A stretch of 64,000 nt of DNA from Sandarakinorhabdus glacialis (GTDB lineage: Bacteria > Pseudomonadota > Alphaproteobacteria > Sphingomonadales > Sphingomonadaceae). Below are positions 9,308 through 17,706 of the stretch, one piece after another (positions within the stretch are counted from its first letter, which is position 1; every line of letters begins with the position of its first letter). The stretch covers positions 176,123 to 240,122 of the forward strand of contig NZ_BMJM01000001.1 in the NCBI RefSeq assembly GCF_014643455.1, written 5' to 3'. Under the pieces are notes generated by a model. The model did not search any database. It worked only from the letters and a program-made list of their open reading frames with translations, and had not been told where the DNA came from. The position numbers were made by a program, and so were the translations under genes.

Positions 9308-12300
9308 CTAGCGGGTGCGGACTTTGGATTTGAAGACGTTGGGGCGGGGGGGGAGGGGTTTGGCGGGAGCAGGAGCGGGTTTGGGGGCTGAGGGTTTGAG
9401 GACGGCGCCGCTGGCTAGTTTCGAAAGGGTTGTGGCGAGTTGGAGGGCGCCCTTCAGGCGGGCGCTGTCGTTTGTCCAGTCGGCGGCGATGAAGAGCTTG
9501 TTGTCCGGACGGATCTTGGCGCGGGCACCCAGGCGATCGAGCCAGAGCAGCAGGCCTTCGGGGTTGGCGAACTTGTCATTCTGGAAGGTGATGAGGCCGC
9601 CGCGGATGCCGGCCTCGAGCTTGGCGACGCCGGCGGTGAGGCAGGCGAGCTTGATCTCGATGATGGCGAGGAGGTTGGCGGCTTCGAGCGGCAATGGCCC
9701 GAAGCGGTCGATCATTTCCGCGGCAAAGCCGTCGATATCCTGGCGGCCCTGCATCTCGTTGAGGCGGCGGTAGAGCGCCATTCGGACATTGAGATCTGGG
9801 ACATAGTCCTCGGGGATGAGGATGGGGACTTCGGCGGTGATCTGCGGGCTGAAGGCTTCGGTCGGGGGCTTGACGCCGCGGGCGTAGGCCTGGGCTTCGA
9901 GGATGGCTTCCTCGAGCATCGACTGGTAGAGTTCGAAGCCGATCTCCTTGATATGGCCCGATTGTTCGTCGCCGAGGAGGTTGCCGGCGCCGCGCTGGTC
10001 GAGATCGTGGCTGGCGAGCTGGAAGCCGGCGCCGAGGGTGTCGAGGGCGGAGAGGATCTGCAGGCGTTTTTCGGCGCCTTCGGTGATCGACTGGTCGGCG
10101 GGGGTGGTCAGATAGGCATAGGCGCGGGTTTTGGCGCGGCCGACGCGGCCGCGGATCTGGTAGAGCTGGGCGAGGCCGAAGCGATCGGCGCGGTGGACGA
10201 TGAGGGTGTTGGCCGACGGGATATCGAGGCCCGATTCGATGATCGTTGTCGACAGGAGGACGTCGTAGCGCTTGTCGTAGAAGGCGCTCATGCGCTCCTC
10301 GACCTCGGTCGGCGACATCTGGCCGTGCGCGGTGACGGGTTTGACCTCGGGGATCTGCTCGCGGATGAATTGCTCGATATCGGCGAGATCGGCGATGCGC
10401 GGGACGACGAAGAACGATTGCCCGCCGCGGTAATGTTCGCGGAGGAGGGCCTCGCGGAGGACGACCTCGTCGAAGGGCATGACATAGGTGCGGACGGCGA
10501 GGCGATCGACCGGCGGGGTGGCGATGATCGACATTTCGCGCAAACCCGTGAGCGCCATTTGCAGGGTGCGCGGGATGGGGGTGGCGGTGAGGGTGAGGAC
10601 GTGGACGTCGGCCTTGAGGGCCTTCAGGCGCTCCTTGTGGGTGACGCCGAAACGCTGTTCCTCGTCGACGATGACGAGGCCGAGGTTTTTGAAGTCGATC
10701 GATTTGGCGAGGATGGCGTGGGTGCCGACGACGATATCGACGGTGCCGTCGGTGAGGCCTTCGCGGGTGGCTTTTGCGTCGTTTGCCGTGACCAGCCGGC
10801 TGAGTTGGCGGACGATGATCGGCAGGCCGGCGAAGCGCTCGGTGAAGCCGGCGAAATGCTGGCGGGCGAGGAGTGTTGTCGGGCAGACGATGGCGACCTG
10901 CATGCCGGAAAGCGCGGCGGCATAGGCGGCGCGCAGGGCGACTTCGGTTTTGCCGAAGCCGACGTCGCCGCAGACGAGGCGGTCCATCGGACGGCCCGAG
11001 GCGAGATCGGCAAGGACGTCTTCTATGGCGCGAAGTTGGTCGTCGGTTTCGACATAGGGGAATTTGTCGGCAAAGGCAGCGTAACCGTGCGGGTCGGGGA
11101 TGGCGGGTTCGGCTTCGCGGAGGGCGCGGGCGGCGGCGGTCGACAGGAGTTCGCCCGCGATCTCGCGGATGCGGTCCTTCATCTTGCCGCGGCGGGCGGC
11201 CCAGGCGACGCCGCCGAGCTTGTCGAGGGCGATGCCGTCGGTGGTGCTGCCGTAGCGCGACAGGACATCGATGTTTTCGACGGGGACGTAGAGTTTCGAG
11301 CCGCCGTCGTAGGTCAGCGCGACGCAATCATGCGGGCGGCGGGCGATCTCGATGGCGACCAGGCCCTCGTAGCGGCCGATGCCGTGTTCGCGGTGGACGA
11401 GCAGGTCGCCGGGGGTGAGCATGGCGAGTTCGGCCATGAAGGCGTCGGCCTTGCGGGCACTGCGCTTGCGGCGGATCAGCCGGTCGCCGAGCATGTCCTG
11501 CTCGGTGAGGATGAGCAGGCTCGACTTGGGTTCGGTGAGGGTGAAGCCGTGTTCGAGCGGGACGATCGTGAGCGCGACATTGCCCTTGGCGGTGAGGCCC
11601 AGCGCCGCTTGCCAGGAGGCGGCGTCGGCGAGGGCGGTGATGCCTTCGTCAGCCAGGAGGCCCTTGAGGCGTTCGCGGGCACCGTTCGAATAGCTGGCGA
11701 GGATGATGCGGTCGCCGGCTTTGCGGCGGGCGTCGATGTGGGATTTGATGGCGGTATAGACGGGGGCGCCGCCGGTCCCCTGGGCGATGCGTTCGGGGGC
11801 GAAATCGCGCGCCGGGTCGGCGTTGCAGTCGATGGTGTTGAGCGTGCCGTCAGGGACGGCATAGGGGCTGGCGACATGGACGGTGCGCGATTTGAGGAAG
11901 GCGGTCCATTCGGCGGGGGCGAGGTAGAGGGCGTGGGGCGGGAGGGGGCGGTAGCTGCCCTTCTTGCCCGACAGCGCGGCGGTGCGGTTGTCGTGGTAAT
12001 CTGCGATGGCGGCGAAACGGTCCTCGGCGGCCTTGTCGGCGCCGTGTTCGCGGACGATCAGCGCGGCGTCGCCGATATAATCGAAGATCGTGCCGAGCTC
12101 GGGTTCGAAGAGGGGGAGCCAATGCTCCATGCCGGCGAGGCGGCGAGAGTCGCTGACGGCTTCGTAGAGCGGGTCGCCGGTGGCGGTGGCGCCGAAGCGT
12201 TCGAGATAGCCTGAGCGGAAATTGCGGACGCGGTCCTCGTCGAGAAGGACTTCGCTGACCGGGAGGAGCGTGAAACCGGGGGCGGCGCCGAGACTGCGCT

Positions 12301-12898
12301 GGGTGGCGGGATCGAAACTGCGCAGGGTTTCGACTTCGTCGCCGAAGAAATCGAGGCGCAGGGCGTGGGGCGAACCGGCGGGCATGAGATCGAGGAGGGA
12401 ACCGCGGACGGCGTATTCGCCGGCCTCGATGACGGTGTCGGTGCGGACATAGCCGTTGGCGGAGAGCTTGCGGGCGAGGGCGTCGCGGTCGATGCGGGTG
12501 CCGGGTTTGATTAGCGCTGTGAGAGCTGCGACGCGGGCTGGGGGGAGGGTGCGCTGGGTGACGGCGTTGATGGTGGTGACGAGAAGCTGGGCGGACTTGG
12601 GCTTTTCGGTGAGGGCGGCGAGGGCGGCTAGGCGTTCCGCAGCGATGCGCAGGCCGGGGGAGGCGCGGTCGTAGGGAAGGCAATCCCAGGCGGGGAGGGT
12701 GATGACCTCGAGCTCGGGGGCGAAATAGGTGGCGGCTTCGGCGAGGGCGCGCGCGCTGGAGTCGTCGGCAGCGATGAACACGGCGCGGCCGGATGCGACA
12801 CGCGCGGCGTCGGCCATCAGCCACGGAAGGAAGCCGGCAGCGCAGCGGGCGAGAGTGAGGGGGGCTGTGGCGGCGGCGAACCGGCGGAGGTCGATCAT
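9308..12898 (-). CDS. mfd: Transcription-repair coupling factor Mfd
   Basis: This protein of 1196 residues removes stalled RNA polymerase from damaged DNA and recruits UvrA. Domains in order: UvrB-homology region; RNA-polymerase interaction domain with HREHGIGRYEGL near residue 500; and a RecG-like translocase with Walker A GDVGFGKTE near 643, DEEQRFG near 748 and the motif-V/VI segments ESGLDIP and QIRGRVGR. A C-terminal TRCF domain follows. ATG 12898 begins the conserved MIDLRRF; the upstream extension of the frame is repeat DNA. sdhE lies just upstream on the same strand and recG further on, a familiar alphaproteobacterial cluster. The C-terminal tail is Pro/Lys-rich. Confidence 0.97.
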   Translation of the reverse strand: MIDLRRFAAATAPLTLARCAAGFLPWLMADAARVASGRAVFIAADDSSARALAEAATYFAPELEVITLPAWDCLPYDRASPGLRIAAERLAALAALTEKPKSAQLLVTTINAVTQRTLPPARVAALTALIKPGTRIDRDALARKLSANGYVRTDTVIEAGEYAVRGSLLDLMPAGSPHALRLDFFGDEVETLRSFDPATQRSLGAAPGFTLLPVSEVLLDEDRVRNFRSGYLERFGATATGDPLYEAVSDSRRLAGMEHWLPLFEPELGTIFDYIGDAALIVREHGADKAAEDRFAAIADYHDNRTAALSGKKGSYRPLPPHALYLAPAEWTAFLKSRTVHVASPYAVPDGTLNTIDCNADPARDFAPERIAQGTGGAPVYTAIKSHIDARRKAGDRIILASYSNGARERLKGLLADEGITALADAASWQAALGLTAKGNVALTIVPLEHGFTLTEPKSSLLILTEQDMLGDRLIRRKRSARKADAFMAELAMLTPGDLLVHREHGIGRYEGLVAIEIARRPHDCVALTYDGGSKLYVPVENIDVLSRYGSTTDGIALDKLGGVAWAARRGKMKDRIREIAGELLSTAAARALREAEPAIPDPHGYAAFADKFPYVETDDQLRAIEDVLADLASGRPMDRLVCGDVGFGKTEVALRAAYAAALSGMQVAIVCPTTLLARQHFAGFTERFAGLPIIVRQLSRLVTANDAKATREGLTDGTVDIVVGTHAILAKSIDFKNLGLVIVDEEQRFGVTHKERLKALKADVHVLTLTATPIPRTLQMALTGLREMSIIATPPVDRLAVRTYVMPFDEVVLREALLREHYRGGQSFFVVPRIADLADIEQFIREQIPEVKPVTAHGQMSPTEVEERMSAFYDKRYDVLLSTTIIESGLDIPSANTLIVHRADRFGLAQLYQIRGRVGRAKTRAYAYLTTPADQSITEGAEKRLQILSALDTLGAGFQLASHDLDQRGAGNLLGDEQSGHIKEIGFELYQSMLEEAILEAQAYARGVKPPTEAFSPQITAEVPILIPEDYVPDLNVRMALYRRLNEMQGRQDIDGFAAEMIDRFGPLPLEAANLLAIIEIKLACLTAGVAKLEAGIRGGLITFQNDKFANPEGLLLWLDRLGARAKIRPDNKLFIAADWTNDSARLKGALQLATTLSKLASGAVLKPSAPKPAPAPAKPLPPRPNVFKSKVRTR

Positions 12899-12980
12899 GG
12901 TTGCGCCTTTCCCTTGAAAAGGGAGGCGACTAGCGCATATCGGCGCGGCGGGTGCGGGTGGCGTTCGTGACCACGCGGAG

Positions 12981-13045
12981 ACCACCCCCTCCCGGGCCGC
13001 GCCAAGCATTGCGTCTCTCGCCCGCCCCCTTGAGGGAAAGGAAAG
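12981..13045. repeat. Family A intergenic repeat
   Basis: CCACCCCCTCCCGGGCCGCGC is followed by GCGTCTCTCGCCCGCCCCCTTGAGGG, the same order of modules as at 151-210. It separates sdhE from mfd on the minus strand and is degenerate in its purine arm. Confidence 0.5.
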
Positions 13046-13048
13046 GCG

Positions 13049-13330
13049 TCAGCGCATTGCAACGGCGACATAATCAAGCTTTTTCAACGCGTCCAGCATC
13101 GGGCCTTCGAAAGTTTCGGGTGCCACAATTGTCCCGAATGCCCAGCCCATGACATCGACATCCTGTTCATCGAGCAACGATTCGAACCAGCGGAGTTGGG
13201 CGTCGTCCCAGCCTTGGGCATATCGATCGGCAAAGCCGCCGATCATCAGATCGGCCTCACGAGTTCCGCGATGCCACGCGCGGAACTGCAATCGGCGTAG
13301 GCGGTGATCGAGGCTGACGGGTTCGTCCAT
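13049..13330 (-). CDS. sdhE: FAD assembly factor SdhE (CptB/YgfY family)
   Basis: This 93-residue cytoplasmic protein helps attach FAD covalently to the succinate dehydrogenase flavoprotein. The family signature is visible as FRAWHRGTREADLMIGGF, with the RGxxE motif (RGTRE) near residue 21, followed by an acidic helical region (WDDAQLRWFESLLDEQDVDVMGW). Length and position next to mfd and recG fit the family. Start ATG 13330. Confidence 0.93.
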   Translation of the reverse strand: MDEPVSLDHRLRRLQFRAWHRGTREADLMIGGFADRYAQGWDDAQLRWFESLLDEQDVDVMGWAFGTIVAPETFEGPMLDALKKLDYVAVAMR

Positions 13331-13412
13331 GGCAGCGCCTCTTGCTGAAAATGCAAAATCCGCACTGCAAGAACTGCAGCGCGGCGGAAAGTGAAATAAC
13401 TTTCATAGGCAT

Positions 13413-13467
13413 GTGACAACGTCGGCTCAAGCGCCGTCTTGTCACGTCCGGGATGTTAGCCTATTTT
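13413..13467 (+). promoter_or_regulatory. Promoter and inverted repeat before the Cys-rich protein locus
   Basis: TTGTCA (13439-13444), 17 bases, then TATTTT (13462-13467) is a good promoter pair. GTGACAA (13413-13419) and TTGTCAC (13439-13445) form an inverted repeat reaching into the -35. Transcription would start at about 13474, immediately before GTG 13475, so the first gene may be leaderless. The region is less GC-rich than its surroundings. The sequence is seen; the regulatory role is inferred. Confidence 0.45.
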
Positions 13468-13474
13468 TCGAACC

Positions 13475-13792
13475 GTGAGATGTATTTTCAGCCTTGCACG
13501 TGCCATTGTCGTGGTTTCGTTAATCATCATCGGAACTTCGGGGCCCGCTATGGCTTGTCCTCCTGCCGCAGCGACATCCATGGCCAATATGAAGGGGGTT
13601 GGCCACCACCCGGCGGGTGGGGCGATGGCGTGCAAACAGGTTTGCCTTGCGTGTCTTGTATTGCCCGATCTCATGCCGGTTTCGGTAGTTATCGTTTGGG
13701 CTGCGCCGGCGGCATATTCCGCCCTTGCGCAAGCCTTGCTAAACGGTTCAGTGGCACCGGAATTGCCGCCGCCGCGAATTGCAATGGATTGA
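13475..13792 (+). CDS. Small exported Cys/His-containing protein, unknown function
   Basis: A 105-residue protein has a clear signal peptide or membrane anchor (about residues 8-27, cleavage near AMA-C). A mature N-terminal part is rich in Met, His and Cys (CPPAAATSMANMKGVGHHP, then MACKQVCLACLV). A second hydrophobic segment (PVSVVIVWAAPAAYSALAQ) and a Pro-rich end (ELPPPRIAMD) follow. I do not recognise the family. The His/Met/Cys composition and the PPPR-type tail recall small membrane proteins linked to copper handling, but this is only an impression. Start GTG 13475 lies just after the predicted promoter; an overlapping frame from 13453 lacks a signal peptide and was not chosen. It is probably co-transcribed with the Cys-pair peptide 36 bases downstream. 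Confidence 0.55.
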   Translation: MRCIFSLARAIVVVSLIIIGTSGPAMACPPAAATSMANMKGVGHHPAGGAMACKQVCLACLVLPDLMPVSVVIVWAAPAAYSALAQALLNGSVAPELPPPRIAMD

Positions 13793-13828
13793 ATCTTGTT
13801 CATCTACTCAATTTGCGAGACACTTAAA

Positions 13829-13975
13829 ATGAAAAAGTTGATTATTGCGGCTAGCGTCACGTTGTTCGCCTCGACATCTGCACTTGCGACCAATCCGTCG
13901 GTCGTCGCGAAGGCAGCCAGCGCGTGCTGCACCATTGCAGCGGCGTGCTGTGAAGCGGTGATGGGTTGCTGCTAA
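13829..13975 (+). CDS. 48-residue exported peptide with three Cys-Cys pairs
   Basis: ATG 13829 starts a typical signal peptide (MKKLIIAASVTLFASTSALA). The mature part of about 28 residues begins TNPSVVAKAA and ends in CC-x5-CC-x5-CC, the last pair being the C-terminus. The Cys pairs recur at exactly seven residues, which would line them on one face of a helix. A strong terminator lies 25 bases downstream, and the upstream neighbour is another exported Cys-containing protein. No family is recognised; metal (for example copper) binding or a disulfide-stabilised peptide are possibilities. Its codons are ordinary and the open frame is exactly delimited, which supports a real gene despite its size. 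Confidence 0.7.
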   Translation: MKKLIIAASVTLFASTSALATNPSVVAKAASACCTIAAACCEAVMGCC

Positions 13976-13999
13976 ACGCCTGATTGCGGGATGACAAGG

Positions 14000-14031
14000 A
14001 CGCCGGCGGCCATTTAGTCGCCGGCGTTTTC
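14000..14031 (+). terminator. Rho-independent terminator after the Cys-pair peptide gene
   Basis: ACGCCGGCG (14000-14008) pairs perfectly with CGCCGGCGT (14019-14027), followed by TTTTC. It closes the small two-gene unit and separates it from recG, 35 bases on. Confidence 0.75.
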
Positions 14032-14065
14032 GTATGGGTGGGCTGCGTGCTAAACGCTTTGCGCA

Positions 14066-16129
14066 ATGCGGCCCGCCATCCTCAATTCCCTGTTTGCCGA
14101 GACCGCGACGTTGAAGGGCGTCGGCAGCGCATTGGTGCGACAAATAACGCGACTGAAGCTGACCCGGGTGGTCGATCTGCTGTTCCATCTGCCGATCATG
14201 GCGATCGAACGCGTGCAGGTGGACCATATCGACGAATCGCTGGTTGGGCGGCCGATTATCGCGGTGCTGACCATCGTGCGGCACGATAGCGGCGGCCCGC
14301 GGAGGCCGCTGCGGGTGCGCGCGGTTGATAGCGGCGGGCAATGGGTAGACCTGGTGTTTTTCGGGCAATCGGGGGCCTGGGCGCGGTCGAAACTGCCGAT
14401 CCAGGAAACGCGGCGGATTTCGGGGAAGCTCGATCGTTATGGGCAGACCTTGCAGATTTCGCATCCGGAGATTTCGCTGCCGGGGGAGGCGATGGGGCCG
14501 ATGCTGCGCGAGCCAGTCTATCCGCTGACCGAGGGCGTTACCAACAAGCGGATGGGGCAGATTGTCGGGATGGCGCTCGAGAAGGCGCCGGAATTGCCCG
14601 AGTGGATCGAGCCGAGCGTGCTCGAGCGGCATGGCTGGATCGGCTGGCGCGGGGCGTTGACGGCGGCGCATGAGCTGAACGGCGAGGGCAAGGCAAAAGA
14701 TCGCCTGGCGTATGACGAGCTGCTGGCGAACCAGCTGGCGTTGCTGCTGGTGCGGCGGGATACGCGTGAGCGGCGGGGGCGGCCGCTGGCGGGGGATGGG
14801 CGGCTGACGGAGCCGATGGTGGCGAGCTTGCCTTGGGCGTTGACCGGGGCGCAGCGGCGCGTGCTGGGGGAGATTACCGGCGACATGGCGCAGGCGTCGC
14901 CGATGTTGCGGCTGCTGCAGGGCGATGTCGGATCGGGCAAGACATTGGTGGCGCTGGTGTCGATGCTGGCGGCGGTCGAGGCGGGGGCGCAGGCGGCGTT
15001 GCTGGCGCCGACCGAGATTTTGGCGCGGCAGCATTTTGCGACGATTTCGAAGCTGGTGGCGGGGTTGCCGGTCCGGGTGGCGATCCTGACGGGGCGCGAC
15101 AAGGGCAAGGTGCGGGCGGATTTGCTCGATGATTTGGCGATGGGGCGGATAGATATCCTGATCGGCACGCATGCGATTTTCCAGGAGGCGGTGGAGTATC
15201 ACGACTTGGGCCTCGTGGTGGTCGATGAGCAGCACCGCTTTGGGGTGGCGCAGCGGTTGATGCTGGCGAACAAGGCGAAGGCGCCGCCGCATTTGCTGGC
15301 GATGACGGCGACGCCGATTCCCCGGAGTTTGCAGCTGACGGCGTATGGCGAGATGGACGGGTCGCAGATCGACGAGCTGCCGCCGGGGCGGCAGCCGATC
15401 GAGACGCGGGTGATGGCGGTCGAGCGGTTGGACGAGGTCGTCGAGGGATTGGGTCGGCATCTCGCGGCCGGGGGGCAAGCGTATTGGGTTTGCCCGCTCG
15501 TCGAGGGGTCGGAGACGGGGGACGAGGCGGCGGCGAAATTGCGGGCGGCGATGCTGAAGGCGCGATTCGGTGGGGGTGTCGGCATGGTTCATGGGCGGAT
15601 GAAGCCAGCGGAGAAGGACGCTGTTATGTCGGCGTTTTCGGCGGGGGAGCTGGGCCTGCTGGTGGCGACGACGGTGATCGAGGTCGGGGTCGATGTGCCG
15701 AATGCGACGTTGATGGTGATCGAGGCGGCGGAGCGGTTCGGGCTGGCGCAATTGCACCAGCTGCGCGGGCGGGTCGGGCGCGGCGAGGGGCGGTCGGTGT
15801 GTTTGCTGCTGCGGGGCGGGGAATTGAGCGAGACAGCGCGGGCGCGGTTGAAGCTGATGCGTGAGACGAATGATGGCTTTCGGATTGCCGAGGAGGATCT
15901 GCGGCTGCGCGGGGCGGGGGAGATTTTGGGGGTGAGGCAATCGGGAGAGGCGGCGTTTCGGCTGGCGGACCCCGAGCGGACGGCGAAATTTGTCGGGGTG
16001 GCGCGGGATGATGCGCGGTTGCTGCTGGACCGGGATGGCGGGCTGGCGGGGCCGCGGGGGCAGGCGGCGCGGACGTTGTTGTACCTGTTCGAGCGCGATG
16101 CGGGGGTGGCGTTGCTGCGATCGGGGTGA
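14066..16129 (+). CDS. recG: ATP-dependent DNA helicase RecG
   Basis: This 687-residue helicase remodels stalled replication forks and branched DNA. It has an N-terminal wedge/OB region (VVDLLFHLP near residue 33; ISGKLDRYGQTLQISHPE near 115). Walker A is GDVGSGKT near residue 287, followed by LAPTEILARQHF, DEQHRFGV near 386, TATPIPRSL and, in the C-terminal lobe, VIEVGVDVPNAT and QLRGRVGRGE near 570. Start ATG 14066 fits the usual N-terminus. Its stop overlaps a potential GTG of the next frame (GTGA). Confidence 0.96.
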   Translation: MRPAILNSLFAETATLKGVGSALVRQITRLKLTRVVDLLFHLPIMAIERVQVDHIDESLVGRPIIAVLTIVRHDSGGPRRPLRVRAVDSGGQWVDLVFFGQSGAWARSKLPIQETRRISGKLDRYGQTLQISHPEISLPGEAMGPMLREPVYPLTEGVTNKRMGQIVGMALEKAPELPEWIEPSVLERHGWIGWRGALTAAHELNGEGKAKDRLAYDELLANQLALLLVRRDTRERRGRPLAGDGRLTEPMVASLPWALTGAQRRVLGEITGDMAQASPMLRLLQGDVGSGKTLVALVSMLAAVEAGAQAALLAPTEILARQHFATISKLVAGLPVRVAILTGRDKGKVRADLLDDLAMGRIDILIGTHAIFQEAVEYHDLGLVVVDEQHRFGVAQRLMLANKAKAPPHLLAMTATPIPRSLQLTAYGEMDGSQIDELPPGRQPIETRVMAVERLDEVVEGLGRHLAAGGQAYWVCPLVEGSETGDEAAAKLRAAMLKARFGGGVGMVHGRMKPAEKDAVMSAFSAGELGLLVATTVIEVGVDVPNATLMVIEAAERFGLAQLHQLRGRVGRGEGRSVCLLLRGGELSETARARLKLMRETNDGFRIAEEDLRLRGAGEILGVRQSGEAAFRLADPERTAKFVGVARDDARLLLDRDGGLAGPRGQAARTLLYLFERDAGVALLRSG

Positions 16130-16167
16130 GGGGGTATGGCGGGCGTGATTTTGAATTGGTGCGCTTG

Positions 16168-16656
16168 ATGATGTGGTTTCGCGGGTTTTTACTGGCGGTA
16201 TTGGTGGCTGGGCCGGCGGTGGCGGCGAGCAATGCCGAGGCGCTGGCGGCGGGGGTGGATGCCTTTGGCCGGCAGGATTATGCCACCGCGCGGGCGGAGT
16301 TGCGGCCGATGGCGGACAATGGATCGGCGATTGCCGAGACGCTGATGGGGGTGATGGCGGCGAAGGGGTGGGGCGGACGGGCCGATCCGGCGGCGGCAGC
16401 GGCGTGGTGGATGCGGGCGGCGAACCGGGGGTATGCGCCGGCGCAGCTGGCATTGGCGAAGGCGCTGGCGAAGGGGAGCGGGGTGACCGCGAATCCGGGT
16501 GCGGCATGGGTTTGGGCGCAGCTGGCGGCGGCTTCGGGGAGCGGGATTTCGGCCGAGGCGGGAGCTTTGGCGCGGGAGTTGGCGGAAGGTTTTTCGGCTG
16601 AGCGGCTGGGGGTGCTTGAGGGGGAACGGGCGGCTTGGCGGCCTTGGGCTGGCTAG
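16168..16656 (+). CDS. Exported Sel1-repeat protein
   Basis: A 162-residue protein has a signal peptide (MMWFRGFLLAVLVAGPAVAAS) followed by tetratricopeptide-like Sel1 repeats. Two to three repeats are visible (GSAIAETLMGVMAAKGWGG, DPAAAAAWWMRAANRGYAPAQLALAKAL, then NPGAAWVWAQLAAASG). Such repeats mediate protein-protein contacts in the periplasm or envelope. ATG 16168 is preferred to GTG 16126, which overlaps the recG stop, because it places the signal peptide at the N-terminus. The specific role is unknown; linkage to recG probably reflects transcriptional read-through. Confidence 0.75.
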   Translation: MMWFRGFLLAVLVAGPAVAASNAEALAAGVDAFGRQDYATARAELRPMADNGSAIAETLMGVMAAKGWGGRADPAAAAAWWMRAANRGYAPAQLALAKALAKGSGVTANPGAAWVWAQLAAASGSGISAEAGALARELAEGFSAERLGVLEGERAAWRPWAG

Positions 16657-16976
16657 GCGACGCGCGGCCGGCGGGCAGCGTAGCGCGGGACAGGCGCCGG
16701 CCCGGACGGCGGGGCGGCGCGAGCGAAGCGCGGCGGATTTGTGTGATGGTGGGGGCTTTGCCCGCGCCCTTCTTGCTTTTGTGGGGGAGGGAGGGACCCC
16801 TCACCCCGCTCGGCTGAAGGGCCGAGTCGCCCTCTCCCGCAGGGGGAGAGGGTAGAATAGCAAGGGCACGGGCGAAGCCCGTGCTGACGTCAGACGAGTT
16901 CGGTCGGGGAGTCCGACCGCCTCGCTGGCCGCGCTGGCGCCTGTCGGCGCGCGGCTCGCGCGCTCGCGGCGCTGCG
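16657..16976. other. Gene-free stretch with repeats and hairpins downstream of rnpB
   Basis: After the Sel1 gene come about 140 bases of very GC-rich DNA without a credible frame. Then there is a family A repeat (16796-16852), a perfect hairpin GCACGGGC GAA GCCCGTGC (16865-16883), and a GC-rich tract running into the 3' end of the RNase P RNA. On the minus strand the 16865-16883 hairpin lies downstream of rnpB and could act in its termination or 3' processing. Confidence 0.5.
16796..16852. repeat. Family A intergenic repeat
   Basis: CCCCTCACCCCGCTCGGC, AGGGCCGAG, then CCCTCTCCCGCAGGGGGAGAGGG. It has the two-hairpin layout of the family and is the closest relative of the outer parts of the copy inside metH. 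Confidence 0.65.
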
Positions 16977-17362
16977 CGGTCAGAGGATCTATAAGCCGGG
17001 TTCTGTCTGGAGCTTTCACTCCTGGACGATCATTCCTCTAGGACTGCCGTTGCCGACAGCCTCAAGCAACCAACCCGGACGACGGGGCCGGTTCCTGCCC
17101 TGTGGTTGCCCACGTGCCGTCCCTATTCGGTCTTGCTCCCGGTGGGGTTTGCCATGCCGCTTTGGTTGCCCATCGCGCGGTGCGCTTTTACCGCACCCTT
17201 TCACCCTTGCCTGTAACTCCCGGGGGAGCCCATCGGCGGTCTGCTCTCTGTGGCACTTTCCCTGGGGTCGCCCCCGCCGGGCGTTACCCGGCACCGCGTT
17301 CCGTGGAGCCCGGACTTTCCTCCCCCATTTGCATGGCGGCGATCGCCCGATCCTCTGACCGC
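16977..17362 (-). ncRNA. rnpB: RNase P RNA (bacterial class A)
   Basis: The minus strand contains the hallmark 3' segment ACAGAACCCGGCTTAT, complementary to 16990-17005 on the plus strand. The 5' end GCGGTCAGAGGATC pairs without mismatch over 14 bases with GATCCTCTGACCGC at the 3' end (helix P1). Internal conserved regions include the complement of GGAAAGTCCGGGCTCC (near 17305-17325) and the P4-forming pieces. The length of about 386 bases is normal. It is the catalytic RNA that matures tRNA 5' ends. The open reading frames across it are accidental. Confidence 0.95.
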
Positions 17363-17414
17363 GTGCGGGGCTTAACAGCTTGCGTGGCGCTCTGCCAGCG
17401 ACCATGCGCAGGCG

Positions 17415-17705
17415 ATGATCGAGATCGAACAGGACGGCGGTTTCACCGTGCCGGCGGAAGTCATCGGCGAGGGGCTGAAGATCGACGCCGCCGATGTGCA
17501 AGCGTTGTTGAAGGCCGGCGCGATCGCGACGTCGAGCGAGGCCGGTGTCGGTGATGATTTCGGCACGTTTCGGCTGACGTTTTCGACGCGGCACCGGCGG
17601 TTGCGACTGGTTGTCGATGCCCTCGGTGATGTGGTGTCGCGGTCGGTGCTCGATTTCGGCAGCGAGCCGTTGCCGCCGGGGACCCGCCGCCCCGGCGCGG
17701 TTTGA
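17415..17705 (+). CDS. DUF6522-like small protein
   Basis: This 96-residue protein begins MIEIEQDGGFTVPAEVIGEGL and has DVQALLKAGAI, a GVGDDFGTFRLTF segment and RHRRLRLVVDALGDVVSRSVLDFG. This order matches small cytoplasmic proteins annotated as DUF6522 in alphaproteobacteria. The function is unknown. It starts at ATG 17415, 52 bases from the 5' end of the divergent RNase P gene, so promoters of both must lie in this short gap. It is convergent with the HdeD-like gene, with stops one base apart. Confidence 0.65.
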   Translation: MIEIEQDGGFTVPAEVIGEGLKIDAADVQALLKAGAIATSSEAGVGDDFGTFRLTFSTRHRRLRLVVDALGDVVSRSVLDFGSEPLPPGTRRPGAV

Positions 17706-17706
17706 A

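Noticed and set aside
9440-12214. Plus-strand frame of 924 codons opposite mfd
   Set aside because: Gly/Asp/Glu-rich low-complexity translation, exactly antisense to the helicase motifs of Mfd; no family resemblance.
13170-13190. tRNA-like T-loop string GATTCGAACC
   Set aside because: It lies inside the conserved coding region of sdhE and no cloverleaf can be built around it.
13453-13827. Overlapping plus-strand frame of 124 codons in the Cys-rich locus
   Set aside because: It lacks a signal peptide or domain and is in another frame than the 105-residue exported protein, which has clear hydrophobic segments. It cannot be excluded completely.
13808-16804. Minus-strand frame of 998 codons opposite recG
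   Set aside because: Pro/Arg-rich throughout and antisense to RecG; it also runs across the terminator at 14000-14031 and the Cys-pair peptide gene.
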